64,000 nucleotides of DNA from positions 96,410-160,409 of the forward strand of contig NZ_QHKO01000008.1 of assembly GCF_003260125.1 (NCBI RefSeq). Reading direction: 5' to 3'. Shown piece by piece: positions 42,250 through 51,432 of this stretch; position 1 is the first letter of the stretch; every line of letters starts with the position of its first letter. The notes beneath the pieces are model-generated. The model had not been told where the DNA came from and searched no databases. It was given only the letters and a program-made list of their open reading frames with translations. Both the position numbers and the translations under genes were made by a program. The DNA comes from Lujinxingia litoralis (lineage in GTDB: Bacteria > Myxococcota_A > Bradymonadia > Bradymonadales > Bradymonadaceae).

Positions 42250-42744
42250 TTAGTTGGCCGCGGGGGCGGTGCGCTGGCGGCGTAGTTCACGGCGTTTCTG
42301 GACCTTCTGACGGCGTTCTGCGGCCTTTTCGGCGAGTTGTGTGCGTTGCTCGGGGGTGAGTACCTGGCGCAGGGAGAGGCCGAGTTCCAGGCGTTGGCGT
42401 TTGAGTTCGTTTTCGAGTTCCAGGACCTGGTCGAAGGCTCCGCGGATGGTCGCGGCGTTGGCTCCGGACTGGACCTGCTCGCGCAGGGAGGCGCGGGCCT
42501 GTTGAAGGGTTTGACGCTGGGCCTGGTGGGCGCTGCGTTGTTCCTCGACCAGGGCGCGGATGCGGGTCTGTTGGTCCTGGGAGAGGTTGAGCTCGTCGCG
42601 GAGCGCCATGACGTGACGGGGGGAGGGGAAGAGGCGCTCGACGCCGCCCTGGTGACGTTGGTGGCGCTGGTGGGCGGTGGCCTGCATGGGGAGGAGGAAT
42701 GTCAGGGTGAGCAGGGCGGTCAGGGCGAAGGTCAGGCGTTTCAT
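42250..42744 (-). CDS. Spy/CpxP-like (LTxxQ) periplasmic protein 2
   Basis: A 164-residue paralogue of the protein at 40545-41030. Signal MKRLTFALTALLTLTFLLPMQATA, then a short His-rich start (HQRHQRHQGG), helix with LNLSQDQQTRIRALVEEQRSAH, a coiled Arg/Gln segment, and VLTPEQRTQLAEKAAERRQK. The C-terminus is very basic (RRELRRQRTAP). The His-rich N-terminus may bind Zn or Cu. It sits upstream of the sigma gene as a separate unit, with its own copy of the putative ECF promoter. Confidence 0.9.
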   Translation of the reverse strand: MKRLTFALTALLTLTFLLPMQATAHQRHQRHQGGVERLFPSPRHVMALRDELNLSQDQQTRIRALVEEQRSAHQAQRQTLQQARASLREQVQSGANAATIRGAFDQVLELENELKRQRLELGLSLRQVLTPEQRTQLAEKAAERRQKVQKRRELRRQRTAPAAN

Positions 42745-42842
42745 GGGAGCTCCTGTGGGGGAGGTGGCCGAGGCGGCGCCGGGTGAGTGGGTGGACCGGG
42801 TGTGCCCGATGGTTCTGAATAGGAGTGCCGCGGGGAGGGGAG

Positions 42843-42874
42843 CTGTATGACAGGGGCGCTCATTTTTTTGGGGA
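42843..42874 (-). promoter_or_regulatory. Second copy of the putative ECF promoter/operator
   Basis: On the reverse strand: CCAAAAAAAT, 8 nt, CTGTCATACAG, about 99 bp before the ATG of Spy paralogue 2. The same two boxes and the same spacing as at 42131-42163. Confidence 0.6.
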
Positions 42875-42982
42875 GGGGCGCGCTTTTTTTGTCGGGCGGT
42901 GTGGGGGAGGTTGCGCGCGAGGGGGGAAGGGGGGGAGGCTGAAGTCCTGTGAGGCGATGGTGATTGGCGAGGAGGATGCGAG

Positions 42983-44113
42983 ATGATCGGGGCGTTGGTG
43001 CTGGTGATCGTGGCGTTGGGGATGCCGGTGTTGGCGCGCTGGCTGGAGGCGCGCTGGCGAGCGTTTGAGGTCTTTCATCCGGTGCTGCTCTGCTACGGGA
43101 GCGGGATCGTGCTGGCCCATGTGCCGGGGCTTGAGGTGGCGGAGGCGGTGGCGCAGGGGATCAGCGAGGCGGCGATCCCGCTGGCAATTCCGCTGCTGCT
43201 CTTTTCGAGTGATGTGCGGGGGTGGCTTAAGCAGGGGCGCGCGGCACTGGTGTCGTTTGGGAGCGCGGTGGTGTCGGTGCTGGTGGTGGTGGGGGGGCTT
43301 TCCGGGTGGCTGGCCGGCTGGTCGCAGGAGTCGGCGGGGGTGGCCGGGATGATGGTCGGGGTCTACACCGGGGGGACGCCGAATATGCTGAGCGTGGGCA
43401 AAGCGCTGGGGGTGAGTCAGGAGGTGTTTGTGGCGATGAACGCCGCCGATGTGGTGGTGGGCGGGATGTATTTGCTCTTTGTGGTCAGTGTGGGCGGGGC
43501 GTTGGTGCGGCGGGTGTTTCCGGCGTATGTGCGGGGGCGTCGGCGGGAGGGGGAGGCCGTGGGCGGGGAAGGAGTAAGGGAGGTGGTGGCCGGGGAGGTC
43601 GCGCGCGGGGTGGGGCTGGCGGTGGGGGTGGTGGCGCTGAGCGTGGGGGGAGCGCTTATGGTGAGCGGGGAACTCTCGGTGGCGCTGGTGATGCTGGGGA
43701 TCACCAGCGGAGGGATCGCCGGGTCGTTATCGTCGCGGGTGCGGGCGTGGCGGGGGACGTACGAGGCCGGGGAGTACCTGATCCTGGTGTTCTGTGTGGG
43801 GATCGGGGCGATGACGCGGCCCGGGGAGTTGATGGGGGTGGGGCTGGAGGTGGTGGGGGCGATGGCGGCGGTGATGCTGGGCTCGGTGGCGCTTCATGCG
43901 CTGCTGGCCCGTGTGCTCCGGGTGGATGGGGATACCTTTTTGATCACGTCGACGGCGGCGATTTACGGACCGCCCTTTGTGCCGATGGTGGCTGAGCGTC
44001 TGGGGAATCGGGAGCTGATTTTGCCCGGGGTGGCGATGGGGCTGCTGGGATTTGCGCTGGGCAACTATCTGGGGGTGGGGATGGCGTGGTGGCTTATGTT
44101 GCGTGGGGGATGA
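42983..44113 (+). CDS. DUF819 family integral membrane protein (putative transporter)
   Basis: A 376-residue protein with about ten membrane spans and the DUF819/YjcL signature segments: FHPVLLCYGSGIVLAH, PLAIPLLLFSSDVRGWLKQG, VGVYTGGTPNM (first half) and LITSTAAIYGPPFVPMVA (second half), arranged as an inverted-repeat transporter. A polar cytosolic loop with Arg/Glu (VRGRRREGEAVGGEG) splits the halves. Substrates of the family are unknown; a link to Na+-coupled or efflux transport has been suggested. ATG 42983 follows GAGGAGG. It is convergent with the bPH protein, with array B between them. Confidence 0.87.
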   Translation: MIGALVLVIVALGMPVLARWLEARWRAFEVFHPVLLCYGSGIVLAHVPGLEVAEAVAQGISEAAIPLAIPLLLFSSDVRGWLKQGRAALVSFGSAVVSVLVVVGGLSGWLAGWSQESAGVAGMMVGVYTGGTPNMLSVGKALGVSQEVFVAMNAADVVVGGMYLLFVVSVGGALVRRVFPAYVRGRRREGEAVGGEGVREVVAGEVARGVGLAVGVVALSVGGALMVSGELSVALVMLGITSGGIAGSLSSRVRAWRGTYEAGEYLILVFCVGIGAMTRPGELMGVGLEVVGAMAAVMLGSVALHALLARVLRVDGDTFLITSTAAIYGPPFVPMVAERLGNRELILPGVAMGLLGFALGNYLGVGMAWWLMLRGG

Positions 44114-44159
44114 GGGGATTTAAGGGCCAAAGAAGAGGAGGTCGGGGAGTCGAGTGGTG

Positions 44160-44641
44160 GATCTGGGTATCCAGATCGCGAGGTAAGCGTGCTGAGTGGG
44201 GGCTCCGGGGTACCCAGATCGCGAGGTAAGCGTGTCGAGTAGGGGCTCCGGGGTACCCAGATCGCGAGGTAAGCGTGCTGAGTAGGGGCTCCGGGGTACC
44301 CAGATCGCGAGGTAAGCGTGCTGAGTGGGGGCTCTGGGGTACCCAGATCGCGAGGTAAGCGTGCTGAGTAGGGGCTCCGGGGTACCCAGATCGCGAGGTA
44401 AGCGTGCTGAGTAGGAGCTCCGGGGTACCCAGATCGCGAGGTAAGCGTGCTGAGTAGGAGCTCCGGGGTACCCAGATCGCGAGGTAAGCGTGCTGAGTAG
44501 GAGCTCCGGGGTACCCAGATCGCGAGGTAAGCGTGCTGAGTGGTGGCTCCGGGGTACCCAGATCGCGAGGTAAGCGTGCTGAGTAGGGGCTCTGGGTACC
44601 CAGATCGCGAGGTAAGCGTGCTGAGTGGGGGATCTGGGGCC
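44160..44641. repeat. Eleven-copy perfect-pitch 43-bp tandem array (array B)
   Basis: The 20-mer GGGTACCCAGATCGCGAGGT starts or is approximated in every copy. CAGATCGCGAGGTAAGCG begins at 44172, 44215, 44258, 44301, 44344, 44387, 44430, 44473, 44516, 44559 and 44601, so ten steps are 43, with only the last 42. Copies differ at a few positions (GGGGCTCCGG, GGAGCTCCGG, GGTGGCTCCGG). Each unit contains two contiguous palindromes, GGGTACCC and TCGCGA. A perfect palindrome CTGGGGCCCCAG caps the right end (44634-44645). There are no spacers. It lies between two convergent gene ends. Confidence 0.95.
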
Positions 44642-44669
44642 CCAGAACGTCAGGTCGGGCGCTTGTGGG

Positions 44670-47138
44670 TCAGGAGGCCGGGGCGTAGCCGCTGCGGGTG
44701 TCGATGGCGCGGTAGACCTCTTCAAAGTTTGTGACGGGGCCGATGGTGATCTCGGGGGTGGCGCTGCCGACGGTGGAGATCTGGACAGCGCCGGTTTTGA
44801 GGGCGGTGTCGATGGGGCCGCGGGAGGTTTTGACCTGGTCGATGCGGTTGAGCAGGACGGAGGCGCGGGTGCGGAAGAAGACGCCGCGGTCGACGCGGAT
44901 GCGGTCGGGCTCCAGGGTGAAGGTGGTGCGGGAGGCGCTGTAGCGCGCCCAGACAAAGGCGAAGGGGGCCAGGGGGAGGGAGACCACGGGCAGAGCGGTG
45001 AGGGCGGCGGCCTGGAGGGCGGCGGCCTGGATCTCGGGGCCAAAGGCGCGGGCGGGTTCGGTGCGGCGTTGGTCGGGCTGGCGAGTCTGGCGCGGCGGGT
45101 GGTCGAAGAGGCGGTCGTCGAGTCGTTCGTGGAGAATCTGGACGTCGGGGAGGTGGCCCAGCGAGATGGCGCTGGCCTCGCCGCCGCCGGAGATGCGCAG
45201 GGTGCCGGAGGTGAGTCCGGGGTAGCAGGTGGTGCGCAGGTCTTTGGCGTGGTGCAGGGCCATCATCTGGTGGGTGTGCAGGAGGACGCCGCCGCGGGTG
45301 CGCAGGTGGTGGTCAAAGAGGTCGAGCTTGCAGGTGGGGGCGTGGAAGACCTCGTAGCCGACCAGGATCAGGCCCAGGATCAGGAAGGCAACGCTGGCCA
45401 GGAGGGCCTCGGGCAAAAAGATGGCGGCGATGAGGGAGGCCACCACGCCCAGTGAGCAGAAGACGAGGGTCGCCAGCTGGCTGTAGGCCAGGGAGGCCGA
45501 GGTGGGTTGGGCGGCCAGGGCGTGGGTGGGGGCGGTGTTGTCGAAGCCCAGGCGGCGCTCGATCTCGGGAGTGAGCGTGGTGGCGTCGGGGATGTGGGCC
45601 AGGCGAAGGGTGGAGGCGCTGCCGATGGAGCTGAAGGCGTAGGAGGCGGTGTTAAAGAGGCGGTCGATGGGGGAGCGGGTGATGGCGAGGCGAGTGACTT
45701 TATCGAGGGCGAACTCGGTGGTCTCTTTGTTGAAGAGGCCGTGGGTCAGGGCAACTTTCTGGTCGTTGAGCTCGGCGTCGGTGAGGACGTAGGTCTGGAT
45801 GGCTTTGCCCACCGCGCCCAGGATGGAGGCGACGAAGATGAAGAGGGTGATGAGGCCGCCGACCGTGGCGACGTCGGTCGACTGGGCGGTCTGGTTTTCG
45901 ATGAAGGTGATGAGGCCGAAGACCAGCAGCAGGGAGGCGGCCAGGATGGGCGCGAGGAGGGTGTTGGTGGCGGTGCAGGCGCCGATGTGGGGTTTGAGGG
46001 TGAGGGGAGGTCGGCCGCTCAGGCGCAGGCCGGTGGGGGGCGCGGCGCCGGCGGCGTTGGGGGCGGTCGGTCGGAGCGCGGCCGGGGCGGTGCCCGGGGC
46101 GGTCAGGTCGTCGTCGAGGGCGGGGCCGGGCGTCGGGGGGGCCTGGGAGGGGGCCTGGGCCGGGCTCTCGGTGGATTTGATGAGTTGGCTGAGGTTGTCG
46201 CGAAAGGGTTTGGCGTTGGGCATCGAGGGGAAGTGGATGTCGGCGCTGCTTCCCTGGCAGCTGATGATCACGTCGGCCATGCCCAGAAGGTTTTTCAAGA
46301 AGGGCTGGTGAATGTTGGTGTCGGCCAGGTTCTCGATGGGGATGAGGCGTTTGCGGCGGGTGAGGAAGCCGTCGTCGTAGTCGACGACGTCGTCGTAGAG
46401 GGTGTAGACGCGCTTGTTGAGGTCGATGACGCGCACGACCTGGTAGGCCAGGGCGGCGGCGGCCAGGGCGATGATGGTGGCGAGTCCGGCGCCCATCATC
46501 AGGGCGGACTCCAACAGGTCGGGGTGGTCGGCGATGGCGGGAAGGACCGCGATAAAGACCATCAGGGCGATGCCGACGACCGGGTTGTTTTTGGAGGCGC
46601 CAGCGTCCATCAGGGTGCCCAGGAAGTGGGGGGCTTCTTGCTGGACGAGGCGGGTGCGGTTGATGACGAAGCCGTTGTGTCGCAGGCGCTCTTCGAGGCG
46701 GGCGTAGAGGGCTTCGGGTTCCAGGACCGAGATCAGGGGGGCGCCGGTGTCGGAGCTGGCGGCGTGCACGCGCAGGTGCCCGGTTTTGTAGAAGCGGTGC
46801 TCCAGGTAGGGAAGCGTGAGCTCGATCTGGGTGATGTTGCGGAAGGGGAGATCGAGGGTGTCTTCGGAGAACCAGGTGCCGTAGCGGCAGATGATGCGGT
46901 CGGGGCGGATCTCAAAGGATGTTTTGTGGAAGGCGGCGCGGCGCTCGAGGTAGCGCAAAAAAGGGATGGCCAGGCCGACCAGGGCCCAGAGGGCCATCAG
47001 GGGGGAGGGGCCGGCGGTGGCGGCCTGGGAGCCGATGGCGAGGATGCTCAGGCTCAGTCCGAAGGCGACGGCCCAGAGGGTGGGACGCAGGACAAAGGGC
47101 CGGAAAAGCGGGCGAATCACGGAGTCAGGGGATGCCAT
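44670..47138 (-). CDS. Large membrane protein with repeated bacterial PH (bPH/YdbT-like) domains
   Basis: An 822-residue protein with several pairs of membrane spans separated by bPH2/YdbS-YdbT-like segments. The recurring IRPDRIICRYGTWFSEDTLDLPFRNITQIELT, VDYDDGFLTRRKRLIPIENLADTNIHQ and YVLTDAELNDQKVALTHGLFNKETTEFALDKVTRLAITR are typical of DUF304/bPH2 (positions about 75-135, 235-275, 430-490), plus a fourth near the C-terminus (FTLEPDRIRVDRGVFF...RIDQVKT). A Pro/Ala linker lies near residues 325-360. bPH2 proteins sit at the membrane, some with roles in envelope homeostasis. The next reverse gene (47174) also looks PH-like and is likely in the same operon. Confidence 0.85.
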   Translation of the reverse strand: MASPDSVIRPLFRPFVLRPTLWAVAFGLSLSILAIGSQAATAGPSPLMALWALVGLAIPFLRYLERRAAFHKTSFEIRPDRIICRYGTWFSEDTLDLPFRNITQIELTLPYLEHRFYKTGHLRVHAASSDTGAPLISVLEPEALYARLEERLRHNGFVINRTRLVQQEAPHFLGTLMDAGASKNNPVVGIALMVFIAVLPAIADHPDLLESALMMGAGLATIIALAAAALAYQVVRVIDLNKRVYTLYDDVVDYDDGFLTRRKRLIPIENLADTNIHQPFLKNLLGMADVIISCQGSSADIHFPSMPNAKPFRDNLSQLIKSTESPAQAPSQAPPTPGPALDDDLTAPGTAPAALRPTAPNAAGAAPPTGLRLSGRPPLTLKPHIGACTATNTLLAPILAASLLLVFGLITFIENQTAQSTDVATVGGLITLFIFVASILGAVGKAIQTYVLTDAELNDQKVALTHGLFNKETTEFALDKVTRLAITRSPIDRLFNTASYAFSSIGSASTLRLAHIPDATTLTPEIERRLGFDNTAPTHALAAQPTSASLAYSQLATLVFCSLGVVASLIAAIFLPEALLASVAFLILGLILVGYEVFHAPTCKLDLFDHHLRTRGGVLLHTHQMMALHHAKDLRTTCYPGLTSGTLRISGGGEASAISLGHLPDVQILHERLDDRLFDHPPRQTRQPDQRRTEPARAFGPEIQAAALQAAALTALPVVSLPLAPFAFVWARYSASRTTFTLEPDRIRVDRGVFFRTRASVLLNRIDQVKTSRGPIDTALKTGAVQISTVGSATPEITIGPVTNFEEVYRAIDTRSGYAPAS

Positions 47139-47173
47139 CAGGGGTTCCTCGCCAGGGTTAGAATGAAGAAAAA

Positions 47174-47779
47174 TTAGTCGGCGCGCTCGGAGATTTCGGA
47201 GCGGGCGTCGTCGGGGGTATCGGAGGAGGAGAGGACGTCGTCGGCGGAGTCTTCGGAGAGGGCGCCGGGGTCGATGTCGAGGCGTTCGAGGAGGGCCAGC
47301 ATCAGGGCCTCCAGGTCGCCCAGGTAGACAAAGGGGGTGAAGATGGGGATGGCGATATGCTGGCCGCCGGCGCGCAGGTCGAGGCGGGCGCGGGTGGGGG
47401 AGAGGGTCATGCCCTCAAAGTCCAGGGTTTCGCGGGTGACGAGGGACCAGTCGACGCGCCAGGCGTTGTCGTTGCGGCCGACCAGGAGGCTGTGGTCGGT
47501 GGTGGCGACGAAGTGCTTGCGGGCGAAGTTGGACCAGTAGGAGACGACGCTGCAGAGAGTCAGTCCCAGGGCCATGGAGGCGATGAAGCCGGCGGTGTAG
47601 AAGCCGCCGAGGCCGGGTCCAAAGAAGAGGAGGGCGGCGACGAGCAGGAGGATGAGGCCCAGGCCCAGGGCAGCTCCCAGGGTCAGGGTGTTGAGGCGGT
47701 AGCGAAAGAGCTGAGCGCCGGGCTCGTCGTGGAGGGATTGCTGTACGGCGGGGCCGCTTAAGAGTTGGATGCGCGCCAT
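47174..47779 (-). CDS. Membrane protein with PH-like domain, upstream partner of the bPH protein
   Basis: About 201 residues from ATG 47779 (MARIQLLSG). Two membrane spans (LTLGAALGLGLILLLVAALLFFG and TAGFIASMALGLTLCSVVSYW) are followed by a beta-rich cytoplasmic part (KHFVATTDHSLLVGRNDNAWRVDWSLV, TLDFEGMTLSPTRARLDLR, GDLEALMLALLERL) similar in layout to small bPH/YcxB-like proteins, and by an acidic Ser/Asp tail. It is separated by 35 bp from the larger bPH gene, so probably co-transcribed. No function is known. Confidence 0.75.
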   Translation of the reverse strand: MARIQLLSGPAVQQSLHDEPGAQLFRYRLNTLTLGAALGLGLILLLVAALLFFGPGLGGFYTAGFIASMALGLTLCSVVSYWSNFARKHFVATTDHSLLVGRNDNAWRVDWSLVTRETLDFEGMTLSPTRARLDLRAGGQHIAIPIFTPFVYLGDLEALMLALLERLDIDPGALSEDSADDVLSSSDTPDDARSEISERAD

Positions 47780-47857
47780 GGGGAGCCCTGGAGCAGGGGC
47801 GGCGCTGGCGGGGGGAAACACGAAGCCAGGCCGCCCCGCAGGCGCTCACCGGGGGTG

Positions 47858-50296
47858 TTAGATGTCGAGGTTACGCACGTCGAGGGCGTGGGTTTCGATG
47901 AACTCGCGCCGGGGTTCGACCTGATCGCCCATCAGGACGGTGAAGAGGGCGTCGGCTTCGACGGCGTCTTCGATACGGACCTGAAGCATGGTGCGGGTCT
48001 CGGGGTCCATCGTCGTGTCCCAGAGCTGGTCGGGGTTCATCTCACCGAGCCCCTTGTAGCGCTGGATGGTCTGGCCCTTGCGGCCGCTGGCGAGCACGCG
48101 GTTGAGGACGGCGGCGATGGAGTCCAGGGGTTCGGGCTCTTTGCCGTCATCGACGATGATGTGGTCGCCGAGGGCTTCGAAGGCGCGTCGGATGCGCAGG
48201 AGTTCGCGGTAATCGACGCCGGAGAGGAAGGCGCGATTAAGGAGAGAGACGACCGAGGTACCCGAGACGCGGCTCTTCCAGCGGGCCAGGAAGAGGTCGT
48301 CGAGTTCGGGATCTTCGAGGATCTGGGGAGCACGCCAGGGGACGGTGGTGAAGGCCTGCCGCAGGCGTTCCAGGAGTTCCTGGGAGCGTGCTTCCAGGCG
48401 TTCGCGGTCCTGGAGGTCGTCGATGGTGAAGCCGACCTTGAGGGCCTCTTCGACGATGCGGTCGTCGTGGTTTCGGGCGACGCGCTCCAGGACCATGCGG
48501 TACTTGAGGAGGTCGTCGATGAAGTTTGCGAGCTCATCGCCGACGAGTTCCTGTCCGTTGGCGCCGCGCAGGGTCAGGGCGTTTTTGGCGTTTTCGATGA
48601 GGCGGTCGTTTAGCTCGCGCTCGTCTTTGAGGTACTCCATGGTGCGGCCGCGCTTGATGGAGAAGAGCGGGGGCTGGGCGATGTAGAGGTATCCGCGGGA
48701 GATGATTTCGGGCATCTGCCGGTAGAAGAAGGTCAGGAGGAGGGTGCGGATGTGGCTACCGTCGACGTCGGCGTCGGTCATGATGACGATGTTGTGGTAG
48801 CGGAGTTTATCGATGGAGAAGTACTCCTGGCCGATGCCGGTGCCCAGGGCGCTGATGATGGTGGAGATCTCGTTGTTGGAGAGCATGCGATCGAAGCGTG
48901 CTTTCTCGACGTTGAGGATCTTACCGCGCAGGGGGAGGATGGCCTGGAATTTACGGTTACGGCCCTGCTTGGCGGAGCCACCGGCGGAATCACCCTCGAC
49001 GATGTAGAGCTCGCTTTCCTCGGGCTTGCGGGACTGGCAGTCGGCGAGTTTTCCGGGGAGGGCGGAGATCTGGAGGGCGCTCTTGCGGGAGATTTCGCGG
49101 GCCTTGCGGGCGGCTTCGCGGGCGCGGGAGGCGGCGATGGCTTTCTCGATGATGGCCTTGGCGACCGAGGGGTTCTCTTCGAGGAAGATGGCCAGGCGTT
49201 CGTTGACGACGGATTCGACGGCGCCCTTGATCTCGTTGGAGACGAGCTTGTCTTTGGTCTGGCTGGAGAATTTGGGGTCGGGCATCTTCACCGAGAGGAC
49301 CGCGGCGATGCCCTCGCGGATGTCGTCACCGGAGATGGACTCTTTGAGCATCCCGTTGGAGACGCCGTAGAGGTTGACGGTGCGGGTGAGGGCGGCGCGG
49401 AAGCCGGAGAGGTGGCTGCCGCCGTCGCGGTTACGGATGGTGTTGGTGTAGCAGAAGATGTTTTCGTTGTAGGAGTCGTTCCACTGCATGGAGACTTCTA
49501 CGGTGATGCCCTGCTCGGGGAGCTCTTTTTCGATGGAGATGGGCTCGGGGTGGAGCGGGGATTTGTTTTTGTTGAGGTCGGTGACAAAGGAGTTGAGGCC
49601 GCCCTCGTAGTTGAAGTCGTGGCGCTTGTTGTCGCGTTCATCGACGATGACGATGCGCACGCCGCTGTTGAGGTAGGAGAGCTCGCGCAGGCGTTGGGAG
49701 AGGACGTCGAAGGAGAAGCGGGTGATCTGGAAGATCTCGGGATCGGGCAAGAAGGTGATCTTGGTGCCGGTGGTCTTGGCCTTGCCGATGGCGCGCAGGG
49801 GCTCGCGGGGGACGCCGCGGTCGTAGGTCTGGGTCCAGATCTGTCCGTTGCGGCGGATCTCCAGGGTGAGCCAGGTGGAGAGGGCGTTGACGACGGAGAC
49901 GCCGACGCCGTGGAGTCCGCCGGAGACCTTGTAGGAGTTCTGGTCGAATTTACCGCCGGCGTGGAGCACGGTCATGATGACTTCGGCGGCGGAGCGGCCC
50001 TGTTTTTTGTGGATGTCGACCGGGATTCCGCGGCCGTTGTCCTCGACGGAGAGGGATTCGTCGGGGTGGATGGTGATGGTGACCTGGTCGCAGTAACCGG
50101 CCAGCGCCTCGTCGATGGAGTTGTCGACGGCTTCGTAGACCATGTGGTGGAGTCCGGAGCCATCGTCGGTGTCGCCGATGTACATGCCGGGGCGCTTGCG
50201 CACGGCTTCCAGGCCTTCGAGGACCTGGATGGCGTCGGCGGTGTACTCGTTGCCCTGAGGGGCGGCGTCTTGGGGCAGCTGGTTATCTTGGGCCAT
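47858..50296 (-). CDS. gyrB: DNA gyrase subunit B
   Basis: An 812-residue GyrB. ATG 50296 (MAQDNQLPQ) is preceded by AGGGTAAG. The GHKL ATPase has NGRGIPVD and GGLHGVGVSVVNALS. TOPRIM metal residues lie in EGDSAGGSAKQGRNRKFQAILP and DADVDGSHIRTLLLTFF. The C-terminal QRYKGLGEMN is the GyrB/GyrA contact motif. It carries the about 170-residue insertion before that motif seen in many Gram-negative GyrBs, matching the E. coli length. It works with GyrA, which is not in the window, to introduce negative supercoils. It is monocistronic and not next to dnaA or recF. Confidence 0.97.
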   Translation of the reverse strand: MAQDNQLPQDAAPQGNEYTADAIQVLEGLEAVRKRPGMYIGDTDDGSGLHHMVYEAVDNSIDEALAGYCDQVTITIHPDESLSVEDNGRGIPVDIHKKQGRSAAEVIMTVLHAGGKFDQNSYKVSGGLHGVGVSVVNALSTWLTLEIRRNGQIWTQTYDRGVPREPLRAIGKAKTTGTKITFLPDPEIFQITRFSFDVLSQRLRELSYLNSGVRIVIVDERDNKRHDFNYEGGLNSFVTDLNKNKSPLHPEPISIEKELPEQGITVEVSMQWNDSYNENIFCYTNTIRNRDGGSHLSGFRAALTRTVNLYGVSNGMLKESISGDDIREGIAAVLSVKMPDPKFSSQTKDKLVSNEIKGAVESVVNERLAIFLEENPSVAKAIIEKAIAASRAREAARKAREISRKSALQISALPGKLADCQSRKPEESELYIVEGDSAGGSAKQGRNRKFQAILPLRGKILNVEKARFDRMLSNNEISTIISALGTGIGQEYFSIDKLRYHNIVIMTDADVDGSHIRTLLLTFFYRQMPEIISRGYLYIAQPPLFSIKRGRTMEYLKDERELNDRLIENAKNALTLRGANGQELVGDELANFIDDLLKYRMVLERVARNHDDRIVEEALKVGFTIDDLQDRERLEARSQELLERLRQAFTTVPWRAPQILEDPELDDLFLARWKSRVSGTSVVSLLNRAFLSGVDYRELLRIRRAFEALGDHIIVDDGKEPEPLDSIAAVLNRVLASGRKGQTIQRYKGLGEMNPDQLWDTTMDPETRTMLQVRIEDAVEADALFTVLMGDQVEPRREFIETHALDVRNLDI

Positions 50297-50604
50297 GGTA
50301 CGTCTTACCCTGGGTCGGTGGGTCAGGATCGGTCGGTGAGCTCCTGCGAGGGGGCCGCCGCAAACGAGGAGGCCGGGCCCGGGGAGCGCCGGAATCATCC
50401 GAAACAATCAAGGAGCCAAAAGGATGCCCGCACGCGGATGATTGCGCGCGCGCGGGCGCGCAGGCTCGCGAGTCGCGGAAGCGTAGCACAGGGGCGGGTG
50501 GGCGTCTATGTGATCGGCCGGGGCCGGGGAGGAGCGCGGCGTCGGCAGGGGAGGGAACGCCCCGGGGTGGCGAGGCGTGGGTGGACGGGGGATGCTGGGG
50601 GGTG
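50297..50604. other. Upstream region of gyrB
   Basis: About 310 bp between gyrB and the FAH gene, both reverse. GC-rich. A short AT-richer segment around 50385-50425 (ATCATCCGAAACAATCAAGG) is the best place for a gyrB promoter. I see no repeat, RNA or gene. Confidence 0.4.
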
Positions 50605-51426
50605 TCAGGGGCGTCGTCGCACCGGGTTGTGCAGGGTTCCGATGCCGTCGATGGCCACCTCGACGCGCTGTCCCTCGGTGATGGGGCCGACGCCGGCGGG
50701 GGTGCCGGTGAGGATGACGTCGCCGGGGAGCAGGGTCATGATGCTGGAGATGAAGGCGACGACCCGGGGCAGTTCGAAGATGAAGTCGTTGAGCCGGGTT
50801 TGCTGGCGCAGTTCGCCGTCGACCCAGCAGCGCAGGGTGTGCTCGGCGGGGTTGAAGGTGGCGGTCAGCGCCAGGGCCGGGCCCAGGGGGGCGAAGGTGT
50901 CAAAGCCTTTGGCGCGGGTGTAGCGCGATTCGCGGCGTTGAATGTCGCGGGCGGTGACGTCGCAGGCGCAGGTGTAGCCGAAGATGGCGTCCATGGCCTG
51001 GTCTTCACGCACATCTTTGATGCGTTCACCGACGATCATCGCCAGCTCGCCCTCGTGATGGACCTCGTGAGCGTCGGGGGGGAGCTCAATGGCCTCGTCG
51101 GGGCCGATGACGGCGGTGGAGGGCTTGAGAAAGATCAGGGGTTCGGGAGGAAGGGGTTTTCCCATTTCCTCGGCGTGGGCGCGGTAGTTGAGGCCGACGC
51201 AGATGACTTTGGAGGGGCAGGCCGGCGCCAGGAGTTGGGCGCGATCTTTGCGGATGCGGGCGCCGTCTTCGGGGAGGGGGCGTCCCTGGCGAATGGCCTG
51301 ATGGAGATCGGCGACGTCGCCTGCGAGGGTGATGAAGAGGTCACCCTCGCAGCGCGCGTAGACCGGACGACGCCCGGCCGGGTGCGCGATGCGCACCAGC
51401 CGGGTAAAGCGATCGTTGCGTGACAT
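50605..51426 (-). CDS. Fumarylacetoacetate hydrolase (FAH) family protein
   Basis: A 273-residue enzyme of the FAH superfamily. Metal-binding residues are in HHEGELAMIVG (E-x-E), the helical segment CDVTARDIQRRE, and the KGFDTFAPLGP substrate loop. C-terminal VILTGTPAGVGP is also family-typical. Such proteins are hydrolases, decarboxylases or isomerases for 2-oxo or acylpyruvate compounds (YcgM, HpcE type); which one cannot be fixed. It follows the PEGA protein gene (gap 6 bp), probably in one transcript. Confidence 0.93.
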   Translation of the reverse strand: MSRNDRFTRLVRIAHPAGRRPVYARCEGDLFITLAGDVADLHQAIRQGRPLPEDGARIRKDRAQLLAPACPSKVICVGLNYRAHAEEMGKPLPPEPLIFLKPSTAVIGPDEAIELPPDAHEVHHEGELAMIVGERIKDVREDQAMDAIFGYTCACDVTARDIQRRESRYTRAKGFDTFAPLGPALALTATFNPAEHTLRCWVDGELRQQTRLNDFIFELPRVVAFISSIMTLLPGDVILTGTPAGVGPITEGQRVEVAIDGIGTLHNPVRRRP

Positions 51427-51432
51427 GTTGGG

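Noticed and set aside
44160..44641. CRISPR array
   Set aside because: Units are contiguous with no spacers, and no cas genes are nearby.
44120..45043. 307-codon reverse frame spanning array B (Leu/Pro/Arg/Ser-rich)
   Set aside because: The repeat unit is 43 bp, so the frame merely cycles through three phases. No start signal, and it overlaps the bPH gene.
48752..50923. 723-codon forward frame rich in Val/Asp/Gly
   Set aside because: It is antisense to gyrB.
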